Positions 12,085-19,484 of a DNA stretch of 20,212 bases are shown here, one piece after another. Location: positions 1-20,212 of IMG/VR virus record IMGVR_UViG_3300008267_000525, one strand, 5' to 3'. Each line of letters opens with the position of its first letter. Position 1 is the first letter of the stretch. The notes under the pieces are model-generated. The model made no database searches, had not been told where the DNA came from, and saw only the letters and a list, made by a program, of their open reading frames with translations. The translations under genes and the position numbers were made by a program. This DNA comes from a virus.

Positions 12085-12494
12085 TGGGTAAAAGAGAAGA
12101 TAAAGAGCTAAGTAAACTTTGTGTAGCTATTTGTTCTGATCATTATGAGCTGTTAAAAAATGTGGATCCTAATATGAGTTATACTTTTAACTTATATGCC
12201 AACGGACCTTATCAAGGAGACTATAGAAAGTTTATGTTTTATGGTGAGTTAAAGCTTAATAAAATCTTAGGTTTAATTACTGCTGAAGAAGTAGAAAATG
12301 TATTCAATATGATGGTATCAGAAGATAAGGATAACTTCTATATTGTGGTACAGATAGTTAAACACTATATGAAAGAAAGACATGCTAAGTTTGGAGCTTT
12401 AATGGACTATAAAGGCTATGATCATGCCCGGCAAAATTATTCACAAGAAGTATTAAATCCAACAGATTTCTTACTTAAACTAGTAAACAAATGA
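12084..12494 (+). CDS. unknown soluble protein
   Basis: 136 residues, mixed helical, with some aromatic-rich strands in the first half (YTFNLYANGPYQGDYRKFMFYGELKL) and helices after. There is no motif I recognise. It is coupled by overlaps to both neighbours (TAATG before, ATGA after). Confidence 0.65.
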   Translation: MGKREDKELSKLCVAICSDHYELLKNVDPNMSYTFNLYANGPYQGDYRKFMFYGELKLNKILGLITAEEVENVFNMMVSEDKDNFYIVVQIVKHYMKERHAKFGALMDYKGYDHARQNYSQEVLNPTDFLLKLVNK

Positions 12495-12742
12495 CAGAAG
12501 AAGAATTAATAGATTTAGGATTTGATCAGGTGCACATAGCAGATGCAGATAGTCAGAATGGATATGATTATTATTTTTATCAAAAAGAAGTTTGTGACAA
12601 TATAGTTCTATATACCACAGATAGTATAGATGTTAAAGATAATAGTTGGGCAGTTAGATGTTGGGATATACCAGCAATTAGAATAACTACAAAAGAGCAT
12701 TTTATGCAGTTTGTAGAAATGATTAATAATATAACTTGTTAG
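12491..12742 (+). CDS. unknown small acidic protein
   Basis: 83 residues, acidic, predicted alpha/beta (LIDLGF start, then alternating strands, then a C-terminal helix). The 'G(F)..... YDYYFYQKEV......I' layout is distantly like paralogues C and D, and could be a third member of that family; this is a weak visual similarity. Confidence 0.6.
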   Translation: MTEEELIDLGFDQVHIADADSQNGYDYYFYQKEVCDNIVLYTTDSIDVKDNSWAVRCWDIPAIRITTKEHFMQFVEMINNITC

Positions 12743-12743
12743 C

Positions 12744-13118
12744 ATGTTATCAGTAAAATTAGTTAAGCAAGATGGTAAGTTGACATATCCTGATGATAAA
12801 TCTAGGTTAGCTTATCAAATCTTTTTGGATAAACTTCCAGAAGGACAGAAAGTAGAAATGTATATTGGTTTAGCAGATGCTGACCACAGTATTGCACAAT
12901 TGGCAAAAGTGCATGCATGTATAAGAGAATTAGCCAAAGAATCTGGCTATACTTTTGAAGAAATGAAAGTGCTGATTAAAGAAAGATCCGGCTTATGTTA
13001 TGACGGAGGAGATGCAACATTTTGCAAATCTTTTGCAGACTGTAGTAAAGATGAATTAGCTTTAGCTATTGAAGCTTGTGTAGAAGTAGGTAAGTTATAT
13101 AATATTAATCTAGCTTAG
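12744..13118 (+). CDS. possible NinB-like recombination protein
   Basis: 124 residues. The central 'AQLAKVHACIRELAKESGYTFEEMKVLIKERSGLC' (51-85) has the layout of the NinB/ORF-type core, in which an 'sxxQnaxxhaxixxia' helix is followed by a basic segment, and the C terminus 'CKSFADCSKDELALAIEACVEVG' fits the helical end. NinB assists RecF/RecA-type recombination in lambda. The match is by eye, and other small nucleic-acid-binding proteins are possible. It converges with the minus-strand gene, overlapping its end by 14 bases. Confidence 0.55.
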   Translation: MLSVKLVKQDGKLTYPDDKSRLAYQIFLDKLPEGQKVEMYIGLADADHSIAQLAKVHACIRELAKESGYTFEEMKVLIKERSGLCYDGGDATFCKSFADCSKDELALAIEACVEVGKLYNINLA

Positions 13119-13416
13119 GTGCTACATAACCTTCATCACCAGGCTCAAGTACTTCTTTTTCTACAAACAATTCTTTAGTTTTAGCAACTTGTTCTATTTC
13201 AGCTAGTAATAAAGACATTGTGTAAAAAGATCTTTGAGCTTCATCCATGTCTTTGTATTCTTTGTTAAGAATTTCTTTGATATAGGCATCTTTATCATCA
13301 GCTGTTATTTGAGTAACAAGATGAAACAAAACAGATTTAACCATTAAGTAATAGTTTTTGTTGACTTTTACTTCAATGATTGCATCATCTTTTAGTTCTT
13401 TAACTTTTATCGCCAT
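13105..13416 (-). CDS. minus-strand unknown phage protein
   Basis: 103 residues from the ATG at 13416; the longer frame to 13434 needs TTG. It is a regular protein: a beta N terminus (IKVKELKDDAIIEVKVNKNYYLMVK), a helical middle (EAQRSFYTMSLLLAEIEQ), and an unusual C-terminal PGDEGYVAPKLD. I recall similar short proteins from other phages of Bacteroidota, but no function. It is the only real minus-strand gene of the window, convergent with 12744 and back to back with ung, so it must have a separate promoter and perhaps separate timing. Confidence 0.75.
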   Translation of the reverse strand: MAIKVKELKDDAIIEVKVNKNYYLMVKSVLFHLVTQITADDKDAYIKEILNKEYKDMDEAQRSFYTMSLLLAEIEQVAKTKELFVEKEVLEPGDEGYVAPKLD

Positions 13417-13431
13417 TGTGTTAGTTTTAAA

Positions 13432-13439
13432 CAAAAATA
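13432..13439 (-). promoter_or_regulatory. possible -7 box for the minus-strand gene
   Basis: Read on the minus strand, TATTTTTG fits TAnnTTTG and would start transcription about 12 bases before the ATG at 13416. No good TTTG is found at the right distance, so this is tentative. Confidence 0.3.
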
Positions 13440-13447
13440 AATAAAAT

Positions 13448-14161
13448 ATGAATCAGAAACTAGATTTAGAGGAAATTAAAGATAAGCTATATGCTAGATT
13501 AGAAGACTCAGGGTGGTCAACAAAACTAAGAAGTTTTATATACAGTACAGAGTTTGATAAAATTATTACTGAGTTAGCTAGGCTATCTATGGATGGTAGA
13601 AGATTTACTCCGCCATTAAAACAAATGTTTAGAGCATTTGAGGTATGTCCTGTAAATGAAGTTAAAGTAATTATAGTAGGGCAAGATCCGTATCCTCAAT
13701 TAGGTGTTGCTGATGGAATAGCATTTAGTTGTAGCAACACTAAAGAGTTACAACCTAGTCTTAGATATTTACTAGATGAAATAAACAGAACTGTTTATAA
13801 TGGACATCCTGGAAGTCTTGATACAGATTTAACAAGATGGGCAGAACAAGGTATACTATTAGTTAATACTGCTCTTACAACTACAGTAGGTAAGATAGGG
13901 CAGCATTACAATATATGGAAACCGTTTTTAGCTTACCTGTTTGATTATTTAACATGGAATGAAACAGGACTTGTATATGTATATATGGGTAAACAAGCTC
14001 AAGAATGGTCTGAAGCAGTTAATGATAACAACTATAAGTTTTTTGTTAGCCATCCTGCCAGTGCTGCATATAATCAGCAGGAGAGATGGAACTCAGATAA
14101 CCTATTTGTTAAGATTAATGAAGTTGTAGAAAAACAATTTAATGCAAAAATTACTTGGTAA
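13448..14161 (+). CDS. ung: uracil-DNA glycosylase, family 1
   Basis: 237 residues. The catalytic motif GQDPYP is at 78-83 (D80 activates water; the usual final His is Pro, as in some family members), followed by GVADGIAFS. LLVNTALT (137-144) carries the uracil-binding Asn140, and SHPAS (201-205) the catalytic His202 loop. It removes uracil from DNA by cutting the N-glycosidic bond. In the replication block it would protect AT-rich phage DNA from deamination and dUTP incorporation. It is back to back with the minus-strand gene, so its promoter must lie in or before 13417-13447. Confidence 0.93.
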   Translation: MNQKLDLEEIKDKLYARLEDSGWSTKLRSFIYSTEFDKIITELARLSMDGRRFTPPLKQMFRAFEVCPVNEVKVIIVGQDPYPQLGVADGIAFSCSNTKELQPSLRYLLDEINRTVYNGHPGSLDTDLTRWAEQGILLVNTALTTTVGKIGQHYNIWKPFLAYLFDYLTWNETGLVYVYMGKQAQEWSEAVNDNNYKFFVSHPASAAYNQQERWNSDNLFVKINEVVEKQFNAKITW

Positions 14162-14751
14162 TGACAGAGATATTTCAAAGGTTGATAAAAGAGAACCTTA
14201 CACCAAACACTTACTATGTTTTGCATTGTATAAGAGAAAAAATAGTACCCTATAATTATGTCAATAAAGAACTTGAGTGCAAAAGGCTGCAACAAGATCA
14301 TTGGATAGATGAAAACTTGCAACTTACAAGTAAAAGTCTTATCTTTATGGAGGAAATTAACGGGTTCTTTAAGAGAACTAAAAAGAAAACACTCAGAGAT
14401 TTAATGGGAGATGGCTTCCTAGAGAAGATACAGGAATATGTAGAAATATTTCCTAATAGGAAACTTAACTCTGGTAAATATGCTAGGGTTAATCCCAAGA
14501 ATCTTGAAGGTGCTTTTAAATGGTTCTTTGAGAATTATGATTATGACTGGGAGACAATCCTAAAAGCTACTGAAAAATATGTTGATGAATTTAGTGTTAG
14601 AAATTATGAGTATATGAGAAACTCTCAGTATTTCATAAGGAGACAGAATCTAGATAAGACATTTGAATCTGATCTAGCAACATATTGTCAGTTATTAAAT
14701 ACAACCCTTGATGGAGAAGGTGGTTCTTATTTTAAAGAAAAAGTGGTATGA
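14161..14751 (+). CDS. probable helicase-loader-like replication protein
   Basis: 196 residues from the ATG in a TAATG overlap with ung. The N terminus (about 1-60) looks like a winged-helix domain; the C-terminal half (IQEYVEIFPN..., ARVNPKNLEGAFKWFFENYDYDWETILKATEKYVDEF...YMRNSQYFI) is helical with many aromatic residues, like the DnaD-type or loader domains found just before phage DnaB genes. Position (one small gene before DnaB) and shape suggest a primosome or helicase-loading role. No motif proves this; the assignment is contextual. Confidence 0.5.
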   Translation: MTEIFQRLIKENLTPNTYYVLHCIREKIVPYNYVNKELECKRLQQDHWIDENLQLTSKSLIFMEEINGFFKRTKKKTLRDLMGDGFLEKIQEYVEIFPNRKLNSGKYARVNPKNLEGAFKWFFENYDYDWETILKATEKYVDEFSVRNYEYMRNSQYFIRRQNLDKTFESDLATYCQLLNTTLDGEGGSYFKEKVV

Positions 14752-14924
14752 TAAAAGGAATTTTAATAGTTGTAGCAATATTAGGAAGCATCATAGGTTA
14801 TTGCATAGTAGATTTATTTATTGTTGCAATACCTTTTTGGAAGTATTTCCTTATAGAATTTGTAATAACATTATTACATGAAGTTTACAATCAAACAAAA
14901 ATTAAATTAACAACAAATCTTTAA
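14748..14924 (+). CDS. small membrane protein (58 aa)
   Basis: The ATG at 14748 overlaps the preceding stop (ATGA) and the stop at 14922-14924 is four bases before dnaB. One long hydrophobic segment (about 3-29), a second weaker one (33-45), and a basic tail. An integral membrane protein inside a replication operon is unusual; it may anchor replication to the membrane or be an unrelated accessory protein. Confidence 0.6.
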   Translation: MIKGILIVVAILGSIIGYCIVDLFIVAIPFWKYFLIEFVITLLHEVYNQTKIKLTTNL

Positions 14925-14928
14925 TACA

Positions 14929-15930
14929 ATGGCAGAATTATTTAATGGAGCCAGGCCTTTGCTGCCTGTAAGTGAAAGAGACTCTCTAAGAAAAGCAATC
15001 CTTAAGATGAAAGGCAGGAGAAATGGAGATATTAAATCTCTAAAAAGTGCTTGGCCCAAATTTAATGATGCTTTTTGTGATGGATTAGAATGGAGAACTA
15101 TCACCGTAGTTGGTGCTAGACCTGGAACAGGTAAAACTTTATTCTTAGAACAGTTATTTAGTGATATAATAGATCACAATCCTGATCAAGAATTTAGAAT
15201 ACTTAAGTTTCAGTTTGAGATGGTAGATGAAACTAGTGGAGTAAGAAAACTTAGTTTAGAAACCGGTGCTGATTACAATACATTAATGAGTAAAGATGGA
15301 GTGAAGGTAGATAAAGCAATCTATGACAAGTGTGTTGAATACTATGAGAAATCTGCTGAGCATGATCTTACTAGAGTTTTGTATGACACTTGTAATGTTG
15401 ATGAAATGTGTGCAACTATTCATTATGAAATGGAAAAGTTTAAAAAACCAGATGGAACATATATGAATATGCTTGTTGGTATAGATCACTCAACATTATT
15501 TGCAAAAGCAAAATCACAAAAGGATGACTTTGAGATGCTCTCAGCATTAGGCAAGGCACTCACTATGATGAAAAAAAACTATCCAGTGGCTTTTGTAGTG
15601 TTAAGTCAGCTTAACAGAAACATAGATAATGTAGAGAGGCAGAGAGATGGAGAGTATGGAAATTATGTATTGGATTCAGATATTTATGGGTCAGATGCTT
15701 TATTGCAGCATGCGGATGTAGTCTTAGGTATAAATAAACCTTCTCTAAGAAAAATAAGACAGTATGGTCCTGATAGATATATTATAAATGATGAAGACTT
15801 GTTAGTCTTTCATTTTCTAAAATCTAGAAATGGTACCACAAGGATGAGCTTCTTTAAGCTAGACAGAACAATCATGAGGATTGTAGAGGTAGCTACTCCA
15901 GCACAAGCAACAAAAAAAGCATCAATTTAA
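14929..15930 (+). CDS. dnaB: DnaB-type replicative helicase (C-terminal domain only)
   Basis: 333 residues. RecA-like core: Walker A GARPGTGKT 62-70; H2 region FQFEM 95-99; Walker B MLVGIDH 181-187; H3 SQLNR 226-230; and HADVVLGINKP, then LKSRNGTT near 302-309 with the H4/arginine-finger region. Bacterial DnaB is about 470 residues with an N-terminal primase-binding domain; here only a 45-residue basic segment precedes the ATPase core, so that domain is missing. It should form a hexamer unwinding DNA 5' to 3' at the fork. Its partners are probably the primase at 18080 and the protein at 14161. Confidence 0.9.
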   Translation: MAELFNGARPLLPVSERDSLRKAILKMKGRRNGDIKSLKSAWPKFNDAFCDGLEWRTITVVGARPGTGKTLFLEQLFSDIIDHNPDQEFRILKFQFEMVDETSGVRKLSLETGADYNTLMSKDGVKVDKAIYDKCVEYYEKSAEHDLTRVLYDTCNVDEMCATIHYEMEKFKKPDGTYMNMLVGIDHSTLFAKAKSQKDDFEMLSALGKALTMMKKNYPVAFVVLSQLNRNIDNVERQRDGEYGNYVLDSDIYGSDALLQHADVVLGINKPSLRKIRQYGPDRYIINDEDLLVFHFLKSRNGTTRMSFFKLDRTIMRIVEVATPAQATKKASI

Positions 15931-15944
15931 AATGTAAATAGAGT

Positions 15945-16598
15945 ATGAGAAAAGAAAAAGAAAAAGAGTTTTTTGCAGTACACTTGGAGACTTTCAGAGC
16001 TCATAGTATAGCAGATCCTAATTTTGTTATTAAGACAGCTTACTTTGTAAAAGGTCAAGCAGAAAGGCAATTTCAGCTTTTTGAGTCTGAAATAATTAAG
16101 GGAACTGACATATACATAGAGTTCTATGATAATGTTAAAGATGAAAAGGATGTTCTGGTTGATATTGTGCCATTCAATTCTGATAGACAATTATTTAAGT
16201 ACAGAAGCAATCCGTATTTTAGAGAAGAGTATGAAATAAAAGAAGGTGTAAACTATAAAGGTGAGCCTTATAAACTTTATACTATTCCTGTAACTGAATT
16301 GAGGGCTATTCTTAAAGATGGTACTGAAATACCATATACTGTATATCAGAAAAGAAAAGATACTGGTGAACCTAAAAAGGAAGAGACTAAGTTACCAAGA
16401 CTACAACAGTCTTTGTTTCCTGATTTTGAGGCAGAAGCTGGTTCTGATTTAAAAGTAGAAGATAATGTAGAGATTGCTGATGCACCTTTGAGTGAAGTAA
16501 CTATTAGAGATTTAGCAGCAATTATGCTAATGGAGCCAGTAAGTGCTAAGCCTTGGCTGAATGATTTAATTAAAAAACATACAAAAAGTGAAATATGA
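15945..16598 (+). CDS. unknown replication-block protein with possible clamp-binding motif
   Basis: 217 residues. The N-terminal 135 residues are alpha/beta without a recognised motif. A linker (about 136-180) contains LQQSLFPDF; QQSLF at 154-158 matches the QxxLF type of beta-clamp-binding peptide. The C-terminal helix 'VTIRDLAAIMLMEPVSAKPWLNDLIKK' (about 184-213) looks conserved. It lies between dnaB and the Sak4-like gene, with ATGA overlap to the latter, so it probably works at the fork or in recombination. Function unknown. Confidence 0.7.
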   Translation: MRKEKEKEFFAVHLETFRAHSIADPNFVIKTAYFVKGQAERQFQLFESEIIKGTDIYIEFYDNVKDEKDVLVDIVPFNSDRQLFKYRSNPYFREEYEIKEGVNYKGEPYKLYTIPVTELRAILKDGTEIPYTVYQKRKDTGEPKKEETKLPRLQQSLFPDFEAEAGSDLKVEDNVEIADAPLSEVTIRDLAAIMLMEPVSAKPWLNDLIKKHTKSEI

Positions 16599-17320
16599 GT
16601 ATAGTACTTCCAACAAGTAAAGTAAAGGCAAGTCAGGTTAATCCAAAGAGATTACTGATTTATTCAAAGCCAAAGACAGGTAAGACAACTGCATTTGCAG
16701 GATTAGAAAACAATCTGATTATAGATTTAGAAAATGGTTCTGATTATGTAGATGCTCTTAAGATTAAAGTTAGCAATCTTCAGGAGCTATTAGATGCCGG
16801 TAAAGCAATCAAAGAAGCAGGTAAACCCTATAAGTATGTTACTATAGATACTGTGACTGCATTAGAGTCTATGATTATGCCGCTTGCCATTAAGCTGTAT
16901 AAGAATACTCCAATGGGTAAAAGTTTCAGTGGTGATACTGTTTCTACATTGCCAAACGGTGCTGGATATTTATATATCCGTGAAGCATTCTTCCAGGTTT
17001 TAGATTTTATTGATACCTTAGCACCCCACATTATTTTATCTGGTCACATTAAAGACAAGGTGGTTGATGATAAGGGTGAGATGGTTATGTCTGCAAACAT
17101 TGATTTGACAGGTAAAATCAAATCTTTAATCTGTGCAAATGCTGATGCAATTGGTTATATGTATAGAAAAGGAAACAAAACTATTTTAAGTTTCAAAACT
17201 AGTGAAGAAGTAACTTGCGGTGCAAGACCAGATCATTTGAGAAATCAAGAGATAGTAATTACAGATTCAGAGAGTGGAGTTTTAACAACTTCATGGGACA
17301 AAGTATTCATTAATAATTAA
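16595..17320 (+). CDS. Sak4-like RecA-fold ATPase
   Basis: 241 residues. Walker A SKPKTGKT 24-31, a short beta with LIIDLENGS, Walker B YVTIDT 81-86, then GHIKDK and TGKIKSLICANADAIGYMYRKG. This matches the AAA/RecA-like single-domain ATPases of the Sak4 group, which anneal or exchange single strands together with a phage SSB. The next gene is indeed SSB-like. In phages of this kind it serves recombination-dependent replication and repair. Confidence 0.85.
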   Translation: MSIVLPTSKVKASQVNPKRLLIYSKPKTGKTTAFAGLENNLIIDLENGSDYVDALKIKVSNLQELLDAGKAIKEAGKPYKYVTIDTVTALESMIMPLAIKLYKNTPMGKSFSGDTVSTLPNGAGYLYIREAFFQVLDFIDTLAPHIILSGHIKDKVVDDKGEMVMSANIDLTGKIKSLICANADAIGYMYRKGNKTILSFKTSEEVTCGARPDHLRNQEIVITDSESGVLTTSWDKVFINN

Positions 17321-17331
17321 AATAAATAACA

Positions 17332-18018
17332 ATGGGATTAAGTACAAAAGACCTAGTAACAAGTGGAGGCGGAGGGCTTCCTAAAACAATTTCACCTGGA
17401 AACAACAGACTTAAAATTAACAAGCTAGAGCTTGAAGATTTTAGTTTTATTGAAGGTGCAAAGCATTTGCTTTTACATGTAGAAACAGAGCCAATTGAAG
17501 GTTTTGAAGGTTTCTGGATTGATAAAGACAATGAAAGTTTAGGAAAACATGCTGGTCAAGTAGGTAAAGTAAAAGCAAGTATGTATGCTTTTGCTGATGG
17601 TGTTACTAAAGGTGGAATTAAGATTGAGAGAGATAGATCTTTGATGATATTTCTTAAAAGTCTGTGCAACAACCTAGGTATTTCTAGTTGGTTTGATAGC
17701 CAAGATGATTTACATGCTACTATTGATGACTTTGTAATTGCTTTCAACAAATCTGCACCGTTTAAAGATATATATCTAGACTTCTGTGTTGCTGGTAGAG
17801 AGTATATTGATAAGAATGGTTATACTAATTATAACTTGTATCTTCCAAAAGCAGAAAAAGGCAAGTATGCTTATGGTAGTACTAAAGATGGTAAAGTAAT
17901 GACTTTTAATGAAAGTATTCACTTAAAGAAACAAGAAGTACAAGAAGTTAAAAACTTTGGAGATGATGATGATTTAACTATCCCAAGGAAGACTTCTACT
18001 GATTTCAGCTTAGACTAA
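17332..18018 (+). CDS. single-stranded DNA-binding-like protein
   Basis: 228 residues. A Gly-rich N terminus, a beta-rich core about 20-195 with aromatic positions suited to an OB fold, and an acidic C-terminal tail (GDDDDLTIPRKTSTDFSLD) ending in a hydrophobic-acidic tip, as in SSB and T7 gp2.5, which use the tail to contact partners. It lies 11 bases after the Sak4-like gene and is followed by a strong terminator, the usual Sak4-SSB pair. The fold itself is inferred. Confidence 0.7.
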   Translation: MGLSTKDLVTSGGGGLPKTISPGNNRLKINKLELEDFSFIEGAKHLLLHVETEPIEGFEGFWIDKDNESLGKHAGQVGKVKASMYAFADGVTKGGIKIERDRSLMIFLKSLCNNLGISSWFDSQDDLHATIDDFVIAFNKSAPFKDIYLDFCVAGREYIDKNGYTNYNLYLPKAEKGKYAYGSTKDGKVMTFNESIHLKKQEVQEVKNFGDDDDLTIPRKTSTDFSLD

Positions 18019-18033
18019 TTAAACTAGTCAAGA

Positions 18034-18068
18034 GGGGTCAGTTAATACTTCTGGCCCCTTTTTTATTT
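18034..18068 (+). terminator. rho-independent terminator 3
   Basis: GGGGTCAG 18034-18041 pairs with CTGGCCCC 18051-18058 (8 bp, one T-G), loop TTAATACTT, followed by TTTTTTATTT. A strong terminator closing the ung-to-SSB unit and separating it from the primase gene. Confidence 0.92.
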
Positions 18069-18079
18069 AATTATGTGTT

Positions 18080-19060
18080 ATGATTTCAACCAAAGGACTG
18101 ATATCTGATATAAAAGATGTACCGGATGAATGGATTTATGAATATTATTTAAACCTAAAAGAAAAACTTACAGGTCAAGATATAAAAATGCTTTCTGCAT
18201 TTAACTCAAAGGATAAAGTTCCTTCTATGTTTGTGTATTTTGATGTGGTATCTAATAGATATAAGCACAAAGATTTTTCTTCTGGTAATCAAGGTAGCTC
18301 ATGGAATTTAATTCAACAGTTGTATAACCTGACTCCAGGTGATGCAGCTAAGAAAATAATGAATGACTATCAAGCATATCTTAAAAACAATACAGTAGTT
18401 GAGAAGAGAGAGATAGTAATACATGACAAATTTAAGGTTGTGGATTATGAGATGAGGCACTGGAATAATTTAGATAAAGATTACTGGACAGGTTTTAAGA
18501 TTGGATCTAGTATACTTGATAGATATAATGTTGTTCCTTTAGATTTCTTTACAATGGAGAAAACAGAAACAGATGGTACTATGACTTCATTTGTGTTTAA
18601 GAAACCATATACTTATGGTTATTTTAGAGATGATGGGAGTTTATACAAAATTTACATGCCCAGGGTACCAGATAAGAAATTTATAAAGGTTGAGAATTAT
18701 ATCCAAGGTATGGATCAGCTTAAGTATGAAAGTAAATATCTACTGATTACTTCTTCTCTTAAAGATCTAATGTGTTTTAATAGACTAGGTATAAATAATA
18801 TTGAAGCAATTGCTCCGGACAGTGAGAATACTATGATAGGTGAAAGAGCTATGAGTGAGTTTGTAAGACATTATCAAAAGATTATTGTTCTGTTTGATAA
18901 TGATGAGCCGGGGATTAAAGCAGCTGAAAGATATAAGCAAATGTATGGATTTAATTATATTGTCCTGCCTATGGAGAAAGATCTTTCAGATTCTGTTAAG
19001 CTACATGGTATAGATAAAGTAAGAGATATATTATTTCCACTATTAAAACAAGTATTATGA
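18080..19060 (+). CDS. Toprim primase (DnaG-like), degenerate zinc domain
   Basis: 326 residues. Residues about 38-85 follow the fold of the DnaG zinc domain (KVPSMFVYFD...YKHKDFSSGNQGSSWNLIQQLYNLT) but have none of its zinc-binding Cys/His set. Residues about 220-320 are a Toprim domain: LLITSSLKD (221-229), then VLFDNDEPG (270-278, D273 and D275), then KDLSD. At the acidic position usual in EGxxD there is Ser (S225). It synthesises RNA primers for the DnaB fork. It heads the unit after terminator 3. The missing Glu and zinc ligands may be a lineage feature. Confidence 0.85.
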   Translation: MISTKGLISDIKDVPDEWIYEYYLNLKEKLTGQDIKMLSAFNSKDKVPSMFVYFDVVSNRYKHKDFSSGNQGSSWNLIQQLYNLTPGDAAKKIMNDYQAYLKNNTVVEKREIVIHDKFKVVDYEMRHWNNLDKDYWTGFKIGSSILDRYNVVPLDFFTMEKTETDGTMTSFVFKKPYTYGYFRDDGSLYKIYMPRVPDKKFIKVENYIQGMDQLKYESKYLLITSSLKDLMCFNRLGINNIEAIAPDSENTMIGERAMSEFVRHYQKIIVLFDNDEPGIKAAERYKQMYGFNYIVLPMEKDLSDSVKLHGIDKVRDILFPLLKQVL

Positions 19061-19482
19061 GTTGGTTATATGAAGGAAGACCTTTTAATGATAGCATGAT
19101 TCCAGATGGAGCTGTTGGATTTGTGTATGAGATGGAAGCTGTTATCAATGGAAAGTCTGTAAGATATGTAGGTAAAAAGAACTTTTACTCTGTTACAAAA
19201 AAGAAGTTTGGTAAAAAAGCTATGGCTAATGTAACAGATAAAAGAACTAAAAAGTATGAGACTGTTACTAAACCTAGCTATCAAAACTACTACAGTAGTA
19301 ATGCAGTTCTTAAAGAAGCTCACAAAGCTGGTGTAAAGATTAAAAGATTTATGGTCAAGATATGTTTTTCCAAGATGGAACTTACATATTATGAAACTAA
19401 ATATCAGTTTGTTAGAGAGGTTCTTGAAAAAGAAGAATTCCTAAATGGGAATATCTTAGGTAGGTTTTATAAAATCAAATAG
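19057..19482 (+). CDS. SegE-type GIY-YIG endonuclease
   Basis: 141 residues. GFVYE 21-25 and RYVGKKNF 36-43 are the GIY and YIG parts; SYQNYYSSN (74-82), E113 in YYETKY and NGNILGRFYK (130-139) complete the pattern of the phage SegE-like GIY-YIG family. Such enzymes cut related phage DNA and spread by gene conversion. It starts four bases inside the primase gene end (ATGA), so it is well integrated in the operon, unlike the promoter-carrying nuclease at 7914. Confidence 0.8.
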   Translation: MSWLYEGRPFNDSMIPDGAVGFVYEMEAVINGKSVRYVGKKNFYSVTKKKFGKKAMANVTDKRTKKYETVTKPSYQNYYSSNAVLKEAHKAGVKIKRFMVKICFSKMELTYYETKYQFVREVLEKEEFLNGNILGRFYKIK

Positions 19483-19484
19483 TT

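Noticed and set aside
14074-14498. Two minus-strand frames opposite the loader-like gene
   Set aside because: Shadow frames within a well-coupled + strand gene; no family or leader.
15927-16190. Minus-strand open frame of 87 codons
   Set aside because: Opposite the start of the 15945 gene, low-complexity Phe/Ile-rich, no leader.
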